Position numbers and translations under genes: made by a program. The notes under the pieces are model-generated. The model did no database searches, had not been told where the DNA came from, and worked only from the letters and a program-made list of their open reading frames with translations. From Glacieibacterium sp038210595 (GTDB taxonomy: Bacteria; Pseudomonadota; Alphaproteobacteria; Sphingomonadales; Sphingomonadaceae), in the NCBI GenBank assembly GCA_038210595.1, contig JBBQWN010000001.1:124001-188000 (forward strand): 64,000 bases of DNA, given 5' to 3'. How positions within the stretch are numbered: the stretch's first letter is position 1; each line of letters opens with the position of its first letter. Shown here in pieces: positions 15,391 to 24,865 of the stretch.

Positions 15391-16830
15391 CTAGGCCGGC
15401 ACCCCTGCCATGCGTAGCGGCGCGGGCTTGGCACGCGCGCTGCCGCGCATCGCCGTTACCGCCACCGCGAGCGCGCCGCCCATCGACCAGAACTCGCCGA
15501 GTACCGCGGTCGTCGCCATGAACTCGACCAGCGCCATCGCCGCGATCGGGATCAGCGGCGTCAGCGCCGCATGCTCCGGCCGCCGCAGCAGCCGCGCCAC
15601 GTCGATCATCAGCACCCCGTACCAGATGAGCAGCATCAGCAGCCCGACCACCCCAAGCTCCGACATGGTGCGCAGGTACCCCGGCTTGGCGGTGAACACG
15701 ACGCCTTCCGCATACCAGCGGAACTCGGCCGCAACATAGGGCGCGGCATAGAGGTGGGCGTTGCCGAGCCCGGCGCCCAGCAGCGCGTCGGTCGGCTTGG
15801 CACGGAACCAGTCGAGGATCGCCAGGTCGAAATCCTCGACCGCGCCATCGGTATTGATACGCTCGACGGTGCGCGATGCGAGCAGGTCGATGACCGGGAT
15901 ACCCGACGCCTCCGCCCCGGCGATCGCCAGTCCGAGCGGCACGACGACGAGCAGCAGGCCTGCCGTCAATTGGCGCAGTGAGCGTTCGATCCGGACCCCG
16001 AAAAGCGGCGTGGCGACGATCTCGACGGCGGTGCCGACAATCCACAGGGCGACCGCGCTGGTTGAATACGTTGCGATCGCGGTAGCCAGGAAGAACGCCC
16101 ACAGCGGCCCGATCCGCCGCCAGTCGACGCGCTTGGCGGTCAGCATCACCGCCTGCAGCAGCAGCATCGCGAACACCAGCGCGCCGCCCAGCTGCCGAGG
16201 TTCACCGGCCAGGCTGTTCATCCGGTTGATCGCCAGCGCCGCGAAATCGAAGGTGCCGCTGCGCTCCAGCGCGGCCCCGCCGACGAGGCTGTTGACGATA
16301 CCGATCGGGATCGGATTGGACCCGGTCGCGTACCAGATCATCAGCTGGAACCAGCCGATCACCGCAAGCACGATCGCCGACCAGATATAGGCCTTGAACA
16401 GCAACGTCAGGTCCTCGGCGCTGCGCATCGTCCAGGCGATCAGCAGGGCCGGGCTGAGCGCCAGTCCGAACACCAGGATCTGGATCGGCGCCCGCACCAG
16501 CGACCCGCGCAGCCCGCTCTGCTGGATTTCGGCCACCGGCAGGAAGGCGATCTGGAGCAGCGACCACACGGCGGCGAACAGGATCAGGACCACGAGGATG
16601 CGCAGCGCCGCCGGCCGCTCGGGCCGCCAGCCCGGCTGCAGCGAGCGCACCAGCGTCACCAGAACGACCGCGAGAATGGTCAGCTGATAGCCCGAGACGC
16701 GCAGCCCGAGATCGGCGTCGAGGCCATTCCACGGCGCCAGGAACACCATCGCCAGCAGCGCCATGCGCGGGTCGCGAACCGCCAGCACGACCATGGCGAC
16801 GAAGAACGCCAGGATGATCAGCGTGCCCAT
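15391..16830 (-). CDS. O-antigen ligase / Wzy-type polymerase family membrane protein
   Basis: A 479-residue inner-membrane protein with about 11-12 transmembrane segments and a large loop before the last ones (AILDWFRAKPTDALLGAGLG, ending near TAKPGYLRTMSELGVVG). This matches the Wzy_C/O-antigen ligase superfamily, whose members polymerise or ligate undecaprenyl-linked repeat units. Because Wzx and Wzz genes lie in the same operon, polymerase is more likely than ligase. ATG at 16830 overlaps the FkbM stop (TGATG). Last gene of the ten-gene leftward operon. Confidence 0.85.
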   Translation of the reverse strand: MGTLIILAFFVAMVVLAVRDPRMALLAMVFLAPWNGLDADLGLRVSGYQLTILAVVLVTLVRSLQPGWRPERPAALRILVVLILFAAVWSLLQIAFLPVAEIQQSGLRGSLVRAPIQILVFGLALSPALLIAWTMRSAEDLTLLFKAYIWSAIVLAVIGWFQLMIWYATGSNPIPIGIVNSLVGGAALERSGTFDFAALAINRMNSLAGEPRQLGGALVFAMLLLQAVMLTAKRVDWRRIGPLWAFFLATAIATYSTSAVALWIVGTAVEIVATPLFGVRIERSLRQLTAGLLLVVVPLGLAIAGAEASGIPVIDLLASRTVERINTDGAVEDFDLAILDWFRAKPTDALLGAGLGNAHLYAAPYVAAEFRWYAEGVVFTAKPGYLRTMSELGVVGLLMLLIWYGVLMIDVARLLRRPEHAALTPLIPIAAMALVEFMATTAVLGEFWSMGGALAVAVTAMRGSARAKPAPLRMAGVPA

Positions 16831-17561
16831 CAGCCGCGCGCCCGTTCGGGCCGGGCGAACAGGCCGTCCATCTGGAGCAGCCGCCCGTCGCTGTCGCGGC
16901 CGAAGCCGGGCCAGATGCCCCACAGTTCAAAGCCTCGCCCCGTGAGATCGGCAAGGATCGCATCATACAGCGCCTGGCCTTCGTAAAGCGGCGTCAGCGA
17001 CAATTCGATCTGGACGGCGCTTGCGGCGGCGAGCGTCGCGGGCGCACCGGCCAGCACCGCCGCCTCGAACCCCTGCGTATCGATCTTGACCAGCGGAGCG
17101 CGCGCGCCGGCGAGATGGGGGGCCGCGACATCGTCGAGGCGGCGCAGCGGCACGATCTCGCTGCCGACATAGGCGGTGTGCGGGGCGGCATCGGTGTGGG
17201 CCGCCAGCATCGGCAGCACCGAGCTGCTGGCCGAGTTGCCGGCGACGTTGATCGCAATCTCGCCGTTCTCGGCACCGATGGCGGCGCGCGGTGCGACGGT
17301 CCACGCAGGGTCGCCCGCCGCGCGCGCCGTCAGCGCCGCATGCGCGTCGGCGAGAGGCTCGTACGAGACGATGCTCCCGGCGAAGCCAAGCTCGCGCAGC
17401 AGGCCGCCATACTGGCCCTGGTTGGCGCCGACATCGAGCACCAGGTCGATCCCGAAGCTGGCCAGCACCCGCGCCAGCTGAGCATCGGGCGACGCCGTCG
17501 GCACATAGCGGTGCAGGTCCCAGCCCGCGCCGCGCAGTGCCCGCTTGATCAGCGCCTTCAT
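16830..17561 (-). CDS. FkbM family methyltransferase
   Basis: A 243-residue SAM-dependent methyltransferase. Motif I is LVLDVGANQGQYG (about 40-52), followed by VSYEPL, and the FkbM-typical LVKIDTQGFEAAVLAG (about 173-188). Members O-methylate sugars or polyketides. In this locus, methylation of a glycan repeat unit is the obvious inference. The ATG at 17561 overlaps the flippase stop (ATGA), and the stop overlaps the polymerase start. Confidence 0.88.
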   Translation of the reverse strand: MKALIKRALRGAGWDLHRYVPTASPDAQLARVLASFGIDLVLDVGANQGQYGGLLRELGFAGSIVSYEPLADAHAALTARAAGDPAWTVAPRAAIGAENGEIAINVAGNSASSSVLPMLAAHTDAAPHTAYVGSEIVPLRRLDDVAAPHLAGARAPLVKIDTQGFEAAVLAGAPATLAAASAVQIELSLTPLYEGQALYDAILADLTGRGFELWGIWPGFGRDSDGRLLQMDGLFARPERARG

Positions 17562-18955
17562 CGCGGCACCGTGGTTCGCGCCGGCGGCGTCGTCCAGCTG
17601 CGGTACAGCGGCAGGAAGACGGCCAGCAGCACCGCGCCATACAGCATCCGCGATGCCGCGACGCCGACGATGCCATGCCCCCGCACCGCCCAGGCCATCG
17701 CAATCACGGTGACGACGCCGGCACCCAGATTGGCCAGCGCGACCAGCTTCATACGCCCCGCGCCCAACAGCGCATAATGCGGCAGGACCCCCAGCGCGAG
17801 CAGCCAGAACGCCCAGATCAGCACCCCCAGCGCCGGTGCAGACGCCGCCGCCGCATCGGCACCGAGCCACAGGGTCAGGATCTCGACGCGGAAGAGATAG
17901 ACGATCGTCGCGACACTGGTCGTTCCCGCCAACAGCAGCGCCAGCGCGCCGGTCAGCAGGCTGCGCAGCCGCGCCGCGTCGCCACGCGCCAGTGCGGCGC
18001 TGATCTTGGGGAAGATGACGCTGGTTCCCGCAGCAGCAAAAGCGTGCAGCGGCTGCGCGAGTTGCGAGGCGACCGAATAATGCGCCAGCGCCGCCGCGCC
18101 GAGCACACCGCCGACAATGAATCGATCGGCGAGCCCGAAGACCATCCCGCCGACGCCCTGCAGCCAGCCCCAGCGGGCGTCGCCGATGACGCTGCGCCAC
18201 AGCGCCAGGCTGGGGCGCGTCACGTCGAGATGCAGCCAGCGCGTCACGACCAGCGCCTTAACCGCCAGGCGGATCAGCGCGGTGACGATCAGCGCCGTGA
18301 ACAGCGCCGCAAGCGTGCCGAACGCCCAGACCGCGGCGGCCGCGGCGAACACCTGCGCGGTGCGCACGATCAGTTCGATCCGGGCAATCACCTTGAAGCG
18401 CTCGCCGCCGCGCAGCGCCGACGTGAACACATTCTCGAGCTGCTCGATCGCGACAATTGCAGCCGCGGTCAGACCGGTGGCGAGTGTCGTCCCGCCCGCC
18501 ATCTTGCCGAGCAGCAGCGTGCCGCCGAAGGCGAACACCGCGGTGACCACGGTCGCTGCGGCCAGGCCCCCGGCCAGCGCCAGGCCGAGCGAACTGCGGA
18601 CCACCAGCCGGACACCGGCACCGTCGTCATGGGCCAGGCGCAGCGCCACCTGCCGTACCGTCGCGGCACCGGTTCCGATGCTGAGGATCGCACCGAACGA
18701 GATCGTCGCCGACAGCAGCGACCATTGTCCGAAGCGCTCTGCCCCGAGCGCCCCAAAGAAGAACGGCGTCGTCGTCAGCATCAACAGCGGGAACCAGATG
18801 TATTCGAGGATCGACCAGAACGACCCGCCCAGGCGCGACCGCCAGCGCCTGAAGGCGGCGGGCACGCCGGCAGCGCGGCGGACGACGAAGCGCCGGGCCG
18901 GGCCCGCGCCGCGCATCCGCCCGCCCGGCGCCGCGTGGCCGGGCAGTGCGCTCAC
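17558..18955 (-). CDS. polysaccharide flippase, Wzx / MOP superfamily
   Basis: A 465-residue polytopic protein with about 12 hydrophobic segments after a basic N-terminal tail. It matches the polysaccharide-biosynthesis branch of the MOP exporters, which move undecaprenyl-linked oligosaccharides across the inner membrane. Its overlap with the Wzz-like gene upstream and FkbM downstream fixes its place in the locus. The N-terminal 40 residues (Arg/Pro-rich) are longer than usual. A later start is possible but none with a better ribosome site stands out. Confidence 0.85.
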   Translation of the reverse strand: MSALPGHAAPGGRMRGAGPARRFVVRRAAGVPAAFRRWRSRLGGSFWSILEYIWFPLLMLTTTPFFFGALGAERFGQWSLLSATISFGAILSIGTGAATVRQVALRLAHDDGAGVRLVVRSSLGLALAGGLAAATVVTAVFAFGGTLLLGKMAGGTTLATGLTAAAIVAIEQLENVFTSALRGGERFKVIARIELIVRTAQVFAAAAAVWAFGTLAALFTALIVTALIRLAVKALVVTRWLHLDVTRPSLALWRSVIGDARWGWLQGVGGMVFGLADRFIVGGVLGAAALAHYSVASQLAQPLHAFAAAGTSVIFPKISAALARGDAARLRSLLTGALALLLAGTTSVATIVYLFRVEILTLWLGADAAAASAPALGVLIWAFWLLALGVLPHYALLGAGRMKLVALANLGAGVVTVIAMAWAVRGHGIVGVAASRMLYGAVLLAVFLPLYRSWTTPPARTTVPR

Positions 18956-19914
18956 GCGATGCCGTCGTCGAGGATCGACACCACCCGCCGCGGCCGGCCG
19001 AGCAGCAGCGCCAGCGCCGAGCCGAGGATCAGCCCGCCGACCAGCCCGGCGATCAGCAGCGGGATCTGCCGCGGCTTGGTCGGCGAGGTGCTGGCGGTTG
19101 CGGCGCCGAACGGATTGGCCGCATAGGGCGCCTGGCTGTTGGCCAGCATGCCCTGCCGCTCCTGCTCGCTGAGCGCCGCGAACAGCGCCGCGCGCTGCTC
19201 AACCAGCGTCACCTCGCGGAGCTTTTCGGACAGATACTCGATGTTGCTGCGGGTTCGCTCCTGCTGCTTCTCGCGCAGGAACTGGTCGGTGGCCGCGCCG
19301 AGGCTGGTCAGGAAACGAACCGCGAACCGCGGATCGGGATGATCAAGTGTGATCGCCACGATCGGCGTCTTGACGTTCTGGATGACGTTGACGTTCTCGG
19401 CGATATAATCCGCCAGCCGGGCCGCGTCGGGGACGTGCCAGCTCTGGTAGCGCAATCCGAGGATGTTCCACGTGAAACGCTTGATGCCGCCGAGCACGCC
19501 ATGATGTTCGCGCCAGCCGCGGCTGACCGGATCCCATTCGCCGGCGAAGATGCCGCGCATCAGCTCGCGGTCGCGCGCCAGCCGCTCCGCGACTTCGCGC
19601 GCGCGCACGCCGTCGAGATAGAGGCGAAACGGCGTCGCGCTCTCGACCGGCGCCCCGCCGAGGCCGGCGATCGCGGCGAGGCTGTTCAGCGAGCTGGCAC
19701 CGGGCGACGAGCCGGCGCTGGACGGCGCGGCATAGACGTGCAGCTCAGCGGTGTAGAGATAGTCCGCGGTGCGCAGGTAGACGACCGCGGCGACCAGTGC
19801 GCCAAGAGTGACCCCCAGCACCAGCCACCAGCGCGCCCTGAGCGTCGCCCAGACGCCGCTCAGCCAGTTGTCTTCGACTGCGACGTCTTCAGCAATCACC
19901 ACGTTTACCGTCAT
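18952..19914 (-). CDS. Wzz-type chain-length determinant (PCP family)
   Basis: A 320-residue protein with one transmembrane helix near the N-terminus (WWLVLGVTLGALVAAVVYL, about 28-46) and a second near the C-terminus (PLLIAGLVGGLILGSALALL), with a periplasmic domain between them. This is the polysaccharide co-polymerase layout, and the Pro-rich stretch before the second helix (SPTKPRQIP) is typical. No tyrosine-kinase domain is fused or adjacent. Start chosen at ATG 19914, 55 bases after the acyltransferase. The stop overlaps the flippase start. Confidence 0.87.
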   Translation of the reverse strand: MTVNVVIAEDVAVEDNWLSGVWATLRARWWLVLGVTLGALVAAVVYLRTADYLYTAELHVYAAPSSAGSSPGASSLNSLAAIAGLGGAPVESATPFRLYLDGVRAREVAERLARDRELMRGIFAGEWDPVSRGWREHHGVLGGIKRFTWNILGLRYQSWHVPDAARLADYIAENVNVIQNVKTPIVAITLDHPDPRFAVRFLTSLGAATDQFLREKQQERTRSNIEYLSEKLREVTLVEQRAALFAALSEQERQGMLANSQAPYAANPFGAATASTSPTKPRQIPLLIAGLVGGLILGSALALLLGRPRRVVSILDDGIA

Positions 19915-19969
19915 CCAGCCGCTCCGCCCGCCCGGCGCGCGACATGGCATAGGCGCACGCCGAGGTCCA

Positions 19970-21016
19970 TCAATCCTGCCGCGCAAAGGCGCGCGTGTTG
20001 ATCGCCGCGAGCAGTGGCCGCTCGACCAGCTTGTGGACCGCGATGCCGATCGCGACGGTCAAGGCGACGACGATAACGAAGGCGATTTCGGCGGGCACCC
20101 GGCCGACCAGCCCGAAATACGCGCTCAGCTTGCCGAACAGCGACAGCAGCGGGAAGTGCACGAGGTAGATCGAGTACGACGCGGCGCCGAACAGCAGCAG
20201 CGCGCGCGGGACCGCCACCGCACGGCGGCGTTCGAGCGCGACCGCGCCCATCAGGCCGACCGCGGAGGCGAGGCCGTAGAGTTGCTCACGGACTGGCTCG
20301 GTCAGCGTCTGCCACCAGACCGCGTCCGCGCCGACCGCGATGAACCCCGCCGCGCCGGCGACGGCGATGAGGCCCGGCAGCGGCAGCCGGACCTGCGACA
20401 GCCGCCAAGTCAGCACCCCGAAGCCGAACAGCAGGTTGACCGGCGCATAGATGTAGTGCGGGACCGGCAGGTCCATCGCCAACCCGGCAGCGATCGCCAG
20501 GCCCCATGCCGCCGTGACGACCGCGCCCAGTCGCGCGTTGAGCAGCCAGGCTGCGAAGACACCGTAGAACAGGATCTCGTGGTACAGCGTCCAGGCCACG
20601 GCGACGACGGTCGCCTTGTCCTCGGGACCGATCAGGAACACCGAGGGCAGGAAGTAACTGGTCGGCGACGCCTTGGCGATCCCGACCGCGCCGGCGGCGA
20701 TGATCCCGGCGAGCACCAGCCAGTACAGTGGATAGATGCGGATCGCGCGCTTCAGCAGGTAGCGTCCCAGCCGCGCCGGCCGGCCGACGTCGCGGGCATG
20801 GACATGGACGATGATGAAGCCGCTGAGCACGAAGAAGAAGAACACGCCCGCATAGCCGAAGTCGAAAATCCGCCAGAACACCCGTGCCTGCCAGAACTGC
20901 GGTGCCGGGAAGATTGACGACGAAGCATGGAACAGCACGACGACCAGCGCCGCAATGCCGCGCGCCGCCTCGACGGTGCGAAAGGTCTGCGGAGCCGCCC
21001 CATCACCGCGGGTCAA
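19970..21016 (-). CDS. acyltransferase family 3 membrane protein
   Basis: A 348-residue acyltransferase_3 (OafA-like) protein with about ten transmembrane segments. The first block reads EAARGIAALVVVLFHA, with the conserved R and the catalytic-type His, followed by FFVLSGFII. Such proteins O-acetylate or O-acylate glycans from the cytoplasmic or periplasmic side. The start is a TTG whose last bases overlap the stop of the dioxygenase gene (TTGA). In this operon, acylation of the exported polysaccharide is inferred. Confidence 0.87.
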   Translation of the reverse strand: MTRGDGAAPQTFRTVEAARGIAALVVVLFHASSSIFPAPQFWQARVFWRIFDFGYAGVFFFFVLSGFIIVHVHARDVGRPARLGRYLLKRAIRIYPLYWLVLAGIIAAGAVGIAKASPTSYFLPSVFLIGPEDKATVVAVAWTLYHEILFYGVFAAWLLNARLGAVVTAAWGLAIAAGLAMDLPVPHYIYAPVNLLFGFGVLTWRLSQVRLPLPGLIAVAGAAGFIAVGADAVWWQTLTEPVREQLYGLASAVGLMGAVALERRRAVAVPRALLLFGAASYSIYLVHFPLLSLFGKLSAYFGLVGRVPAEIAFVIVVALTVAIGIAVHKLVERPLLAAINTRAFARQD

Positions 21017-21996
21017 CGGGTAAGCAACTTGACGGCATGGTCGCGGACGAAGCGGTAGCTGTTCGGAAACAGCGTCTCGATCTTCAGCACGGCGCGGTTG
21101 GCCAGCCGGTCCTGGTCCTTAGGCCGGTGCATCGCGAGGTCGCGGTGCGGCTTCAGACGCAGCGGCTTCAGGCGGCTCTGGAACTGCAGGAAGCGGTCGC
21201 CTTCCGGGATGAAATGCGCGGTCAGCGAGGAGCGCGAGCGGTCGGGCTGGTTGGTCTCGAGGCTGCCGTGAATGGTGCGGGCGTTCCAGAGCAGCACGTC
21301 ACCCTGCCTGAGTGCCGGGGCGCGGCACTCCAGCTTGAAGTCGGCGATCAGATCGATGATCAGCTGCTTGTAGCGATCGTGGTTGAAGGCGATGTCGAAG
21401 TCGCCGCCGTTCTTGCCGACGTCGACCTTGTGACTGCCGGGGTAGATGTAGAAACGCCCCGCGCCCGGCGCGATATCCTCCAGCGCGATCCACGCGGCGA
21501 CCATCGTGCCGATGTGCTCGCTGTCGAGATAATAGGTATCCTGGTGGGCCCAGGTGGCGCTGTTACCCTCGAAATACATCGACTGGACGAGCTTCGGTGC
21601 GGACCCGAGCAGAGCCTCGACGGCGCGGCGCAGCGGGGCGCAAGCGAAAATGTCGAGCGTCGCTTGCTTAAGCCCGGCGAAGTGCCGCGTCTCCAGATCC
21701 TGCAGGTTCAGCACCGGGTTCATTACGAAGCCGCGGTCGTTGACGCGGTTGACCTCGGGCTTGGCGGTGGTCTGGCGATAGACGTGGCCGGGATGCGGCT
21801 TCATCTCGGCGTCCCACGCCGCGCGTGCCGCATCGGTCATCGCGGGCGGCACGACGCCGCGGAACACGACATAGCCGTGCGCTTGATAATAAGCGGCGGC
21901 CTCCGCCCCCTGGTCGAGCGTGAAATACGCCTGGTCCTCGGCCGTGTCGGCGGGAATGCGGATCGCCTCGCCGGTCGGTGCGCTAATTTCGTGCAT
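21013..21996 (-). CDS. phytanoyl-CoA dioxygenase (PhyH) family Fe(II)/2-oxoglutarate oxygenase
   Basis: A 327-residue non-haem iron oxygenase. The facial triad appears complete: HQD in WAHQDTYYLD (H-x-D) and a distal His in WNARTIHGS, with the 2-oxoglutarate-binding Arg in DRSRSSLTAHF. There is no signal peptide, so the substrate is cytoplasmic. PhyH enzymes hydroxylate lipids, amino acids and small molecules. Inside a polysaccharide locus the likely target is a nucleotide sugar, lipid-linked sugar or a substituent, which is inference. Six bases separate it from the glycosyltransferase gene upstream. Confidence 0.87.
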   Translation of the reverse strand: MHEISAPTGEAIRIPADTAEDQAYFTLDQGAEAAAYYQAHGYVVFRGVVPPAMTDAARAAWDAEMKPHPGHVYRQTTAKPEVNRVNDRGFVMNPVLNLQDLETRHFAGLKQATLDIFACAPLRRAVEALLGSAPKLVQSMYFEGNSATWAHQDTYYLDSEHIGTMVAAWIALEDIAPGAGRFYIYPGSHKVDVGKNGGDFDIAFNHDRYKQLIIDLIADFKLECRAPALRQGDVLLWNARTIHGSLETNQPDRSRSSLTAHFIPEGDRFLQFQSRLKPLRLKPHRDLAMHRPKDQDRLANRAVLKIETLFPNSYRFVRDHAVKLLTR

Positions 21997-22002
21997 GGTC
22001 CC

Positions 22003-22899
22003 TCAGTTCTCGCCCGGGAGCGTCAGCCGGTGCCCGTACTCCGCTTCGACGACCGCGCTCAAGCTCTGCCCACGCGCCGCCATCAGGTCGCGCAGCTCCT
22101 GGATTTTGACGTCGACCAGGAAGCGATACCACAGGCTCTGCAGGCTGTGGAACACCAGCCCCTGCCAGCCGTCGAGAAACCCGGCCCGCAAAATATAGCG
22201 ATAGACGAACAGCGGCACGGCGCGAAAGCCCAGTGGCAGCAGCGGGTAGACCCGTTGCTTGACGAAACGGCGCGCCCGCGCCGTGGCGCCGATCGCCGCG
22301 CCCGCAGCGCTGTCAGGCCGGGCGAGCAGTTCGTCGATGGCGAGGCGGGTGGCGTAGCGGTTGTGCTTGTCGGTCCACCAGCCGATGTTGTTCAGGTTGA
22401 TGTCCGCGATGTCGGCGTCGAGATGCGCGACCGCGCCGCCCACCAGGATATGCTCGTCCATCCAGCGGTCCTCGCAGCGGCCCCGCCCGGTGCGCCAGAG
22501 TCTGAGCGTCCGGACCGGATAGATCGCACCGTGGCGCAGCCAGCGGCCGAGGAAGTGGATGCGGCGGTTGATGGTGACGCCCGCCGCCGGCGTTGCCGCC
22601 AGGAAGCCCGGCAGCGTGGCGGCCAGTTCGGGAAGCACGACCTCGTCGGCGTCGAGGCGGAACGTCCAGGCGGTGTCGATCGCGGCGTTGTCGATAGCCC
22701 AGTTGAACTGCGTCGCGTAGTTGATCCAGGGGTGCTCGAACACGTCCGCTCCGGCGGCGCTGGCGAGCTCGCGGGTGGCATCGGTCGAGCCGCTGTCGAC
22801 GACGACGATGCGTGTGGCCAGCGGCATCACGCTGGCGATGCAGCGCTCGATATGGCGGGCCTCGTCGCGGGTCAGGATGATGACGGTCAGGTCAGCCAT
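22003..22899 (-). CDS. glycosyltransferase family 2
   Basis: A 298-residue GT-A fold transferase. N-terminal block LTVIILTRDEARHIERC, then VVDSGSTD and the metal-binding DxD as RLDADE at about 88-93. It resembles the WaaE/KdtX-like GT2 proteins (HHLGRWLRHG region and a C-terminal YRYILRAGFLDG amphipathic segment). The ATG at 22899 overlaps the previous gene's stop by eight bases. Sugar specificity cannot be read from sequence. Confidence 0.88.
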   Translation of the reverse strand: MADLTVIILTRDEARHIERCIASVMPLATRIVVVDSGSTDATRELASAAGADVFEHPWINYATQFNWAIDNAAIDTAWTFRLDADEVVLPELAATLPGFLAATPAAGVTINRRIHFLGRWLRHGAIYPVRTLRLWRTGRGRCEDRWMDEHILVGGAVAHLDADIADINLNNIGWWTDKHNRYATRLAIDELLARPDSAAGAAIGATARARRFVKQRVYPLLPLGFRAVPLFVYRYILRAGFLDGWQGLVFHSLQSLWYRFLVDVKIQELRDLMAARGQSLSAVVEAEYGHRLTLPGEN

Positions 22900-24031
22900 C
22901 GACGCCGTCCGGGCGCGCGCCGCCGTGGAGCAGCCATTCATAGACGCCGAGCATCCGCGAGCCGATCGCCGGCCAGCCGAAGGCGTCCGCGACCCAGGCA
23001 TGGCCGCGCGCCCCCATCGCGGCACGGGCGGCGGCGGGCAGGCGCATCGCCGCGGCGAGCGCGTCCGCCAGTGCGGCGGGGTCGGGCGCGACCCACCAGC
23101 CCGCGCCCCGGACCGGCAGTTCGGACCACGGCGTACCGGTCGTGGCGATCACCGGCACGCCGTGGGCCAGCGCCTCCGCGGCGACGATGCCGAAATTCTC
23201 GGTGAACGACGGCAGCACGAACAGGTCGGCGGCGTCATAGGCCTGCGCCTTGTCGCCCTCCGCCACGGCGCCGCTCAGTTCGACACGAGGCTGCAGGCCG
23301 AGTGCTGCGATCCTGGCGCGCACCAACGCCCCATGGCCAGCTTCGTCAGGGCCGGCGATGCGCAGCGTCCAGCGGTCGAACGCCGGGTCGGCGGCGATCC
23401 GCGCCCAGGCGTCGAGCAAGCCCGGCAGATTCTTCACCGGGTGCAGCCGCGACAGGAACAGGACGGTCGCCGGGCCGTCGTCGCGGCGGTCGCGGACCGG
23501 CAGCGGGCCGACGGTAACGCCGTTGGCGATGAGCGCGATGGGGGCGCGCGGAAAGCGCGCGCGGATCGAGGCACGCTCGGGTTCGGCGGTGGCGACCAGG
23601 GCGGCGGCACCGTCGAGAAGCCTTTGCTGATAAAACGACCAGGCGGCGCGCTTGCGCCAGCGGTGGTGCGCCATGGCCCAGGGTTCGAGCATGCCGTGGG
23701 GATTGATGACATAGGGCCGGCCCGCGGCCCGGGCGGCAGCGCAGGCGGCGCGGTTGGCGGCGCTCCAGATGCCGTGGTCGTGGAGGATCGACGGGGTGAC
23801 CGCGAGGGCGTCCGCGACGGTATCCCCGTACCGGTCCCAGCCGCCGGTGGTCCGCCTGGTGGCGACATCGGGATCGCTCGCCACCGCCGGGCGGCCGTCG
23901 TCGCGGGTGACGAGCGTCACCGCTCCCCCGGCGCGCGCCACCGCGCCGGCCAGCGCCGGGATCACCCGCGACGGCCCGCCGCTGGCTTCGGCGAGGCTGG
24001 CGACGCTGTGGACGACGTGGATCCGGCTCAT
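22892..24031 (-). CDS. glycosyltransferase family 4 (group 1)
   Basis: A 379-residue GT-B transferase. The N-terminal domain has EASGGPSRVIPAL (donor/acceptor loop) and the C-terminal domain carries LFLSRLHPVKNLPGLLDAW and the E-x7-E motif in PSFTENFGIVAAEAL. The ATG at 24031 overlaps the stop of the GT2 gene upstream (ATGA). It probably adds an internal sugar in the repeat unit. Donor unknown. Confidence 0.9.
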   Translation of the reverse strand: MSRIHVVHSVASLAEASGGPSRVIPALAGAVARAGGAVTLVTRDDGRPAVASDPDVATRRTTGGWDRYGDTVADALAVTPSILHDHGIWSAANRAACAAARAAGRPYVINPHGMLEPWAMAHHRWRKRAAWSFYQQRLLDGAAALVATAEPERASIRARFPRAPIALIANGVTVGPLPVRDRRDDGPATVLFLSRLHPVKNLPGLLDAWARIAADPAFDRWTLRIAGPDEAGHGALVRARIAALGLQPRVELSGAVAEGDKAQAYDAADLFVLPSFTENFGIVAAEALAHGVPVIATTGTPWSELPVRGAGWWVAPDPAALADALAAAMRLPAAARAAMGARGHAWVADAFGWPAIGSRMLGVYEWLLHGGARPDGVDG

Positions 24032-24822
24032 GCCCGCAGCCGGGCGCGGACCCCGGCGAGCGCGCCGGCCGGATGCGTCGCCAGCCGCCACAGCCGGTGC
24101 AGCGGGCGGCGCAGCGCATCGGCGGGCGTCGCGGCCCGTCCCAGCGCCTTGGCGTTGATGCGGGCGAGGTCGCGCGCGATCTGTTCGGCGAAGCGCCCGC
24201 TGCCGGTGATGCTGTCGCCGTACAGGCGGAAGCCACCGATGCGGTCGCGGACATTGACGATGCGCGCGCCCGACAGCGCCAGGTCGACCAGCAGCTCGAC
24301 ATCCCAGCAGGTGCGGTTGGCGGCGTTGAATCCGCCGGCGCGGGCGAACGCCGCGGCGCGGAAGAAATTCGCCTGCTGGACGAAGGTCATCGCGCCGTGG
24401 GCAAACGCGGGCAGCGAGAAGCGGCTGGAATACAGCGGCCGGGTGGCGCGCCCGTCCGCGTCCAGCATCGTGCCGTTGCCGCAGATGACGTCGGTCGCCG
24501 GGTCGGCGAAGGCGCGCGCCACCGCCGCCAGCGCCCCCGGCAACAGCACGTCGTCGGCGTTGATATAGCCGAACACCTGCCCCGTGGCGCGCGCGAAGCC
24601 GCGGTTGAGTCCGTCCGCCGGGCCATCGTCGGGCTCCAGGATGGCGGTCAGCCGGTCGCCATAACCTGCGATAATGGCGCGGCTGCCGTCGGTCGAGCCG
24701 GGGTCGACGACGATATGTTCGAGGCCCGGATAGCCCTGGGCCTGCACCGACTCGATCGCGGCGGGCAGGAACCGCGCCTGGTTGAACGAGATGGTGACGA
24801 TACTGATGCGCGGGGCCGACAT
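24028..24822 (-). CDS. glycosyltransferase family 2
   Basis: A 264-residue GT-A transferase with ISIVTISFNQARFLPAAIES at the N-terminus, VVDPGSTDGS and the DxD-type motif YINADDVLLPG at about 87-97. The C-terminal GGFNAANRTCWDVELLVDLA follows the usual acceptor-loop pattern (CWDxELL in place of the more common DYDLWLR). ATG at 24822; upstream in-frame text to 25110 overlaps the dehydratase-like gene and is not part of it. Confidence 0.88.
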   Translation of the reverse strand: MSAPRISIVTISFNQARFLPAAIESVQAQGYPGLEHIVVDPGSTDGSRAIIAGYGDRLTAILEPDDGPADGLNRGFARATGQVFGYINADDVLLPGALAAVARAFADPATDVICGNGTMLDADGRATRPLYSSRFSLPAFAHGAMTFVQQANFFRAAAFARAGGFNAANRTCWDVELLVDLALSGARIVNVRDRIGGFRLYGDSITGSGRFAEQIARDLARINAKALGRAATPADALRRPLHRLWRLATHPAGALAGVRARLRA

Positions 24823-24865
24823 GTGGGGCGCGCCTTGCCAGAGACGCGCGCGGGGGTCCACCGGC

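Noticed and set aside
13937..16102. Upstream extension of the small Gly/Ser-rich gene to 16102
   Set aside because: It covers purB in antisense and part of the polymerase. The signal peptide at MKLVVALATVG with its AGGAG site marks the true start.
20884..23205. A 773-codon plus-strand frame in the polysaccharide locus
   Set aside because: It overlaps the acyltransferase, dioxygenase, both glycosyltransferases and their start regions in antisense. No recognisable motif.
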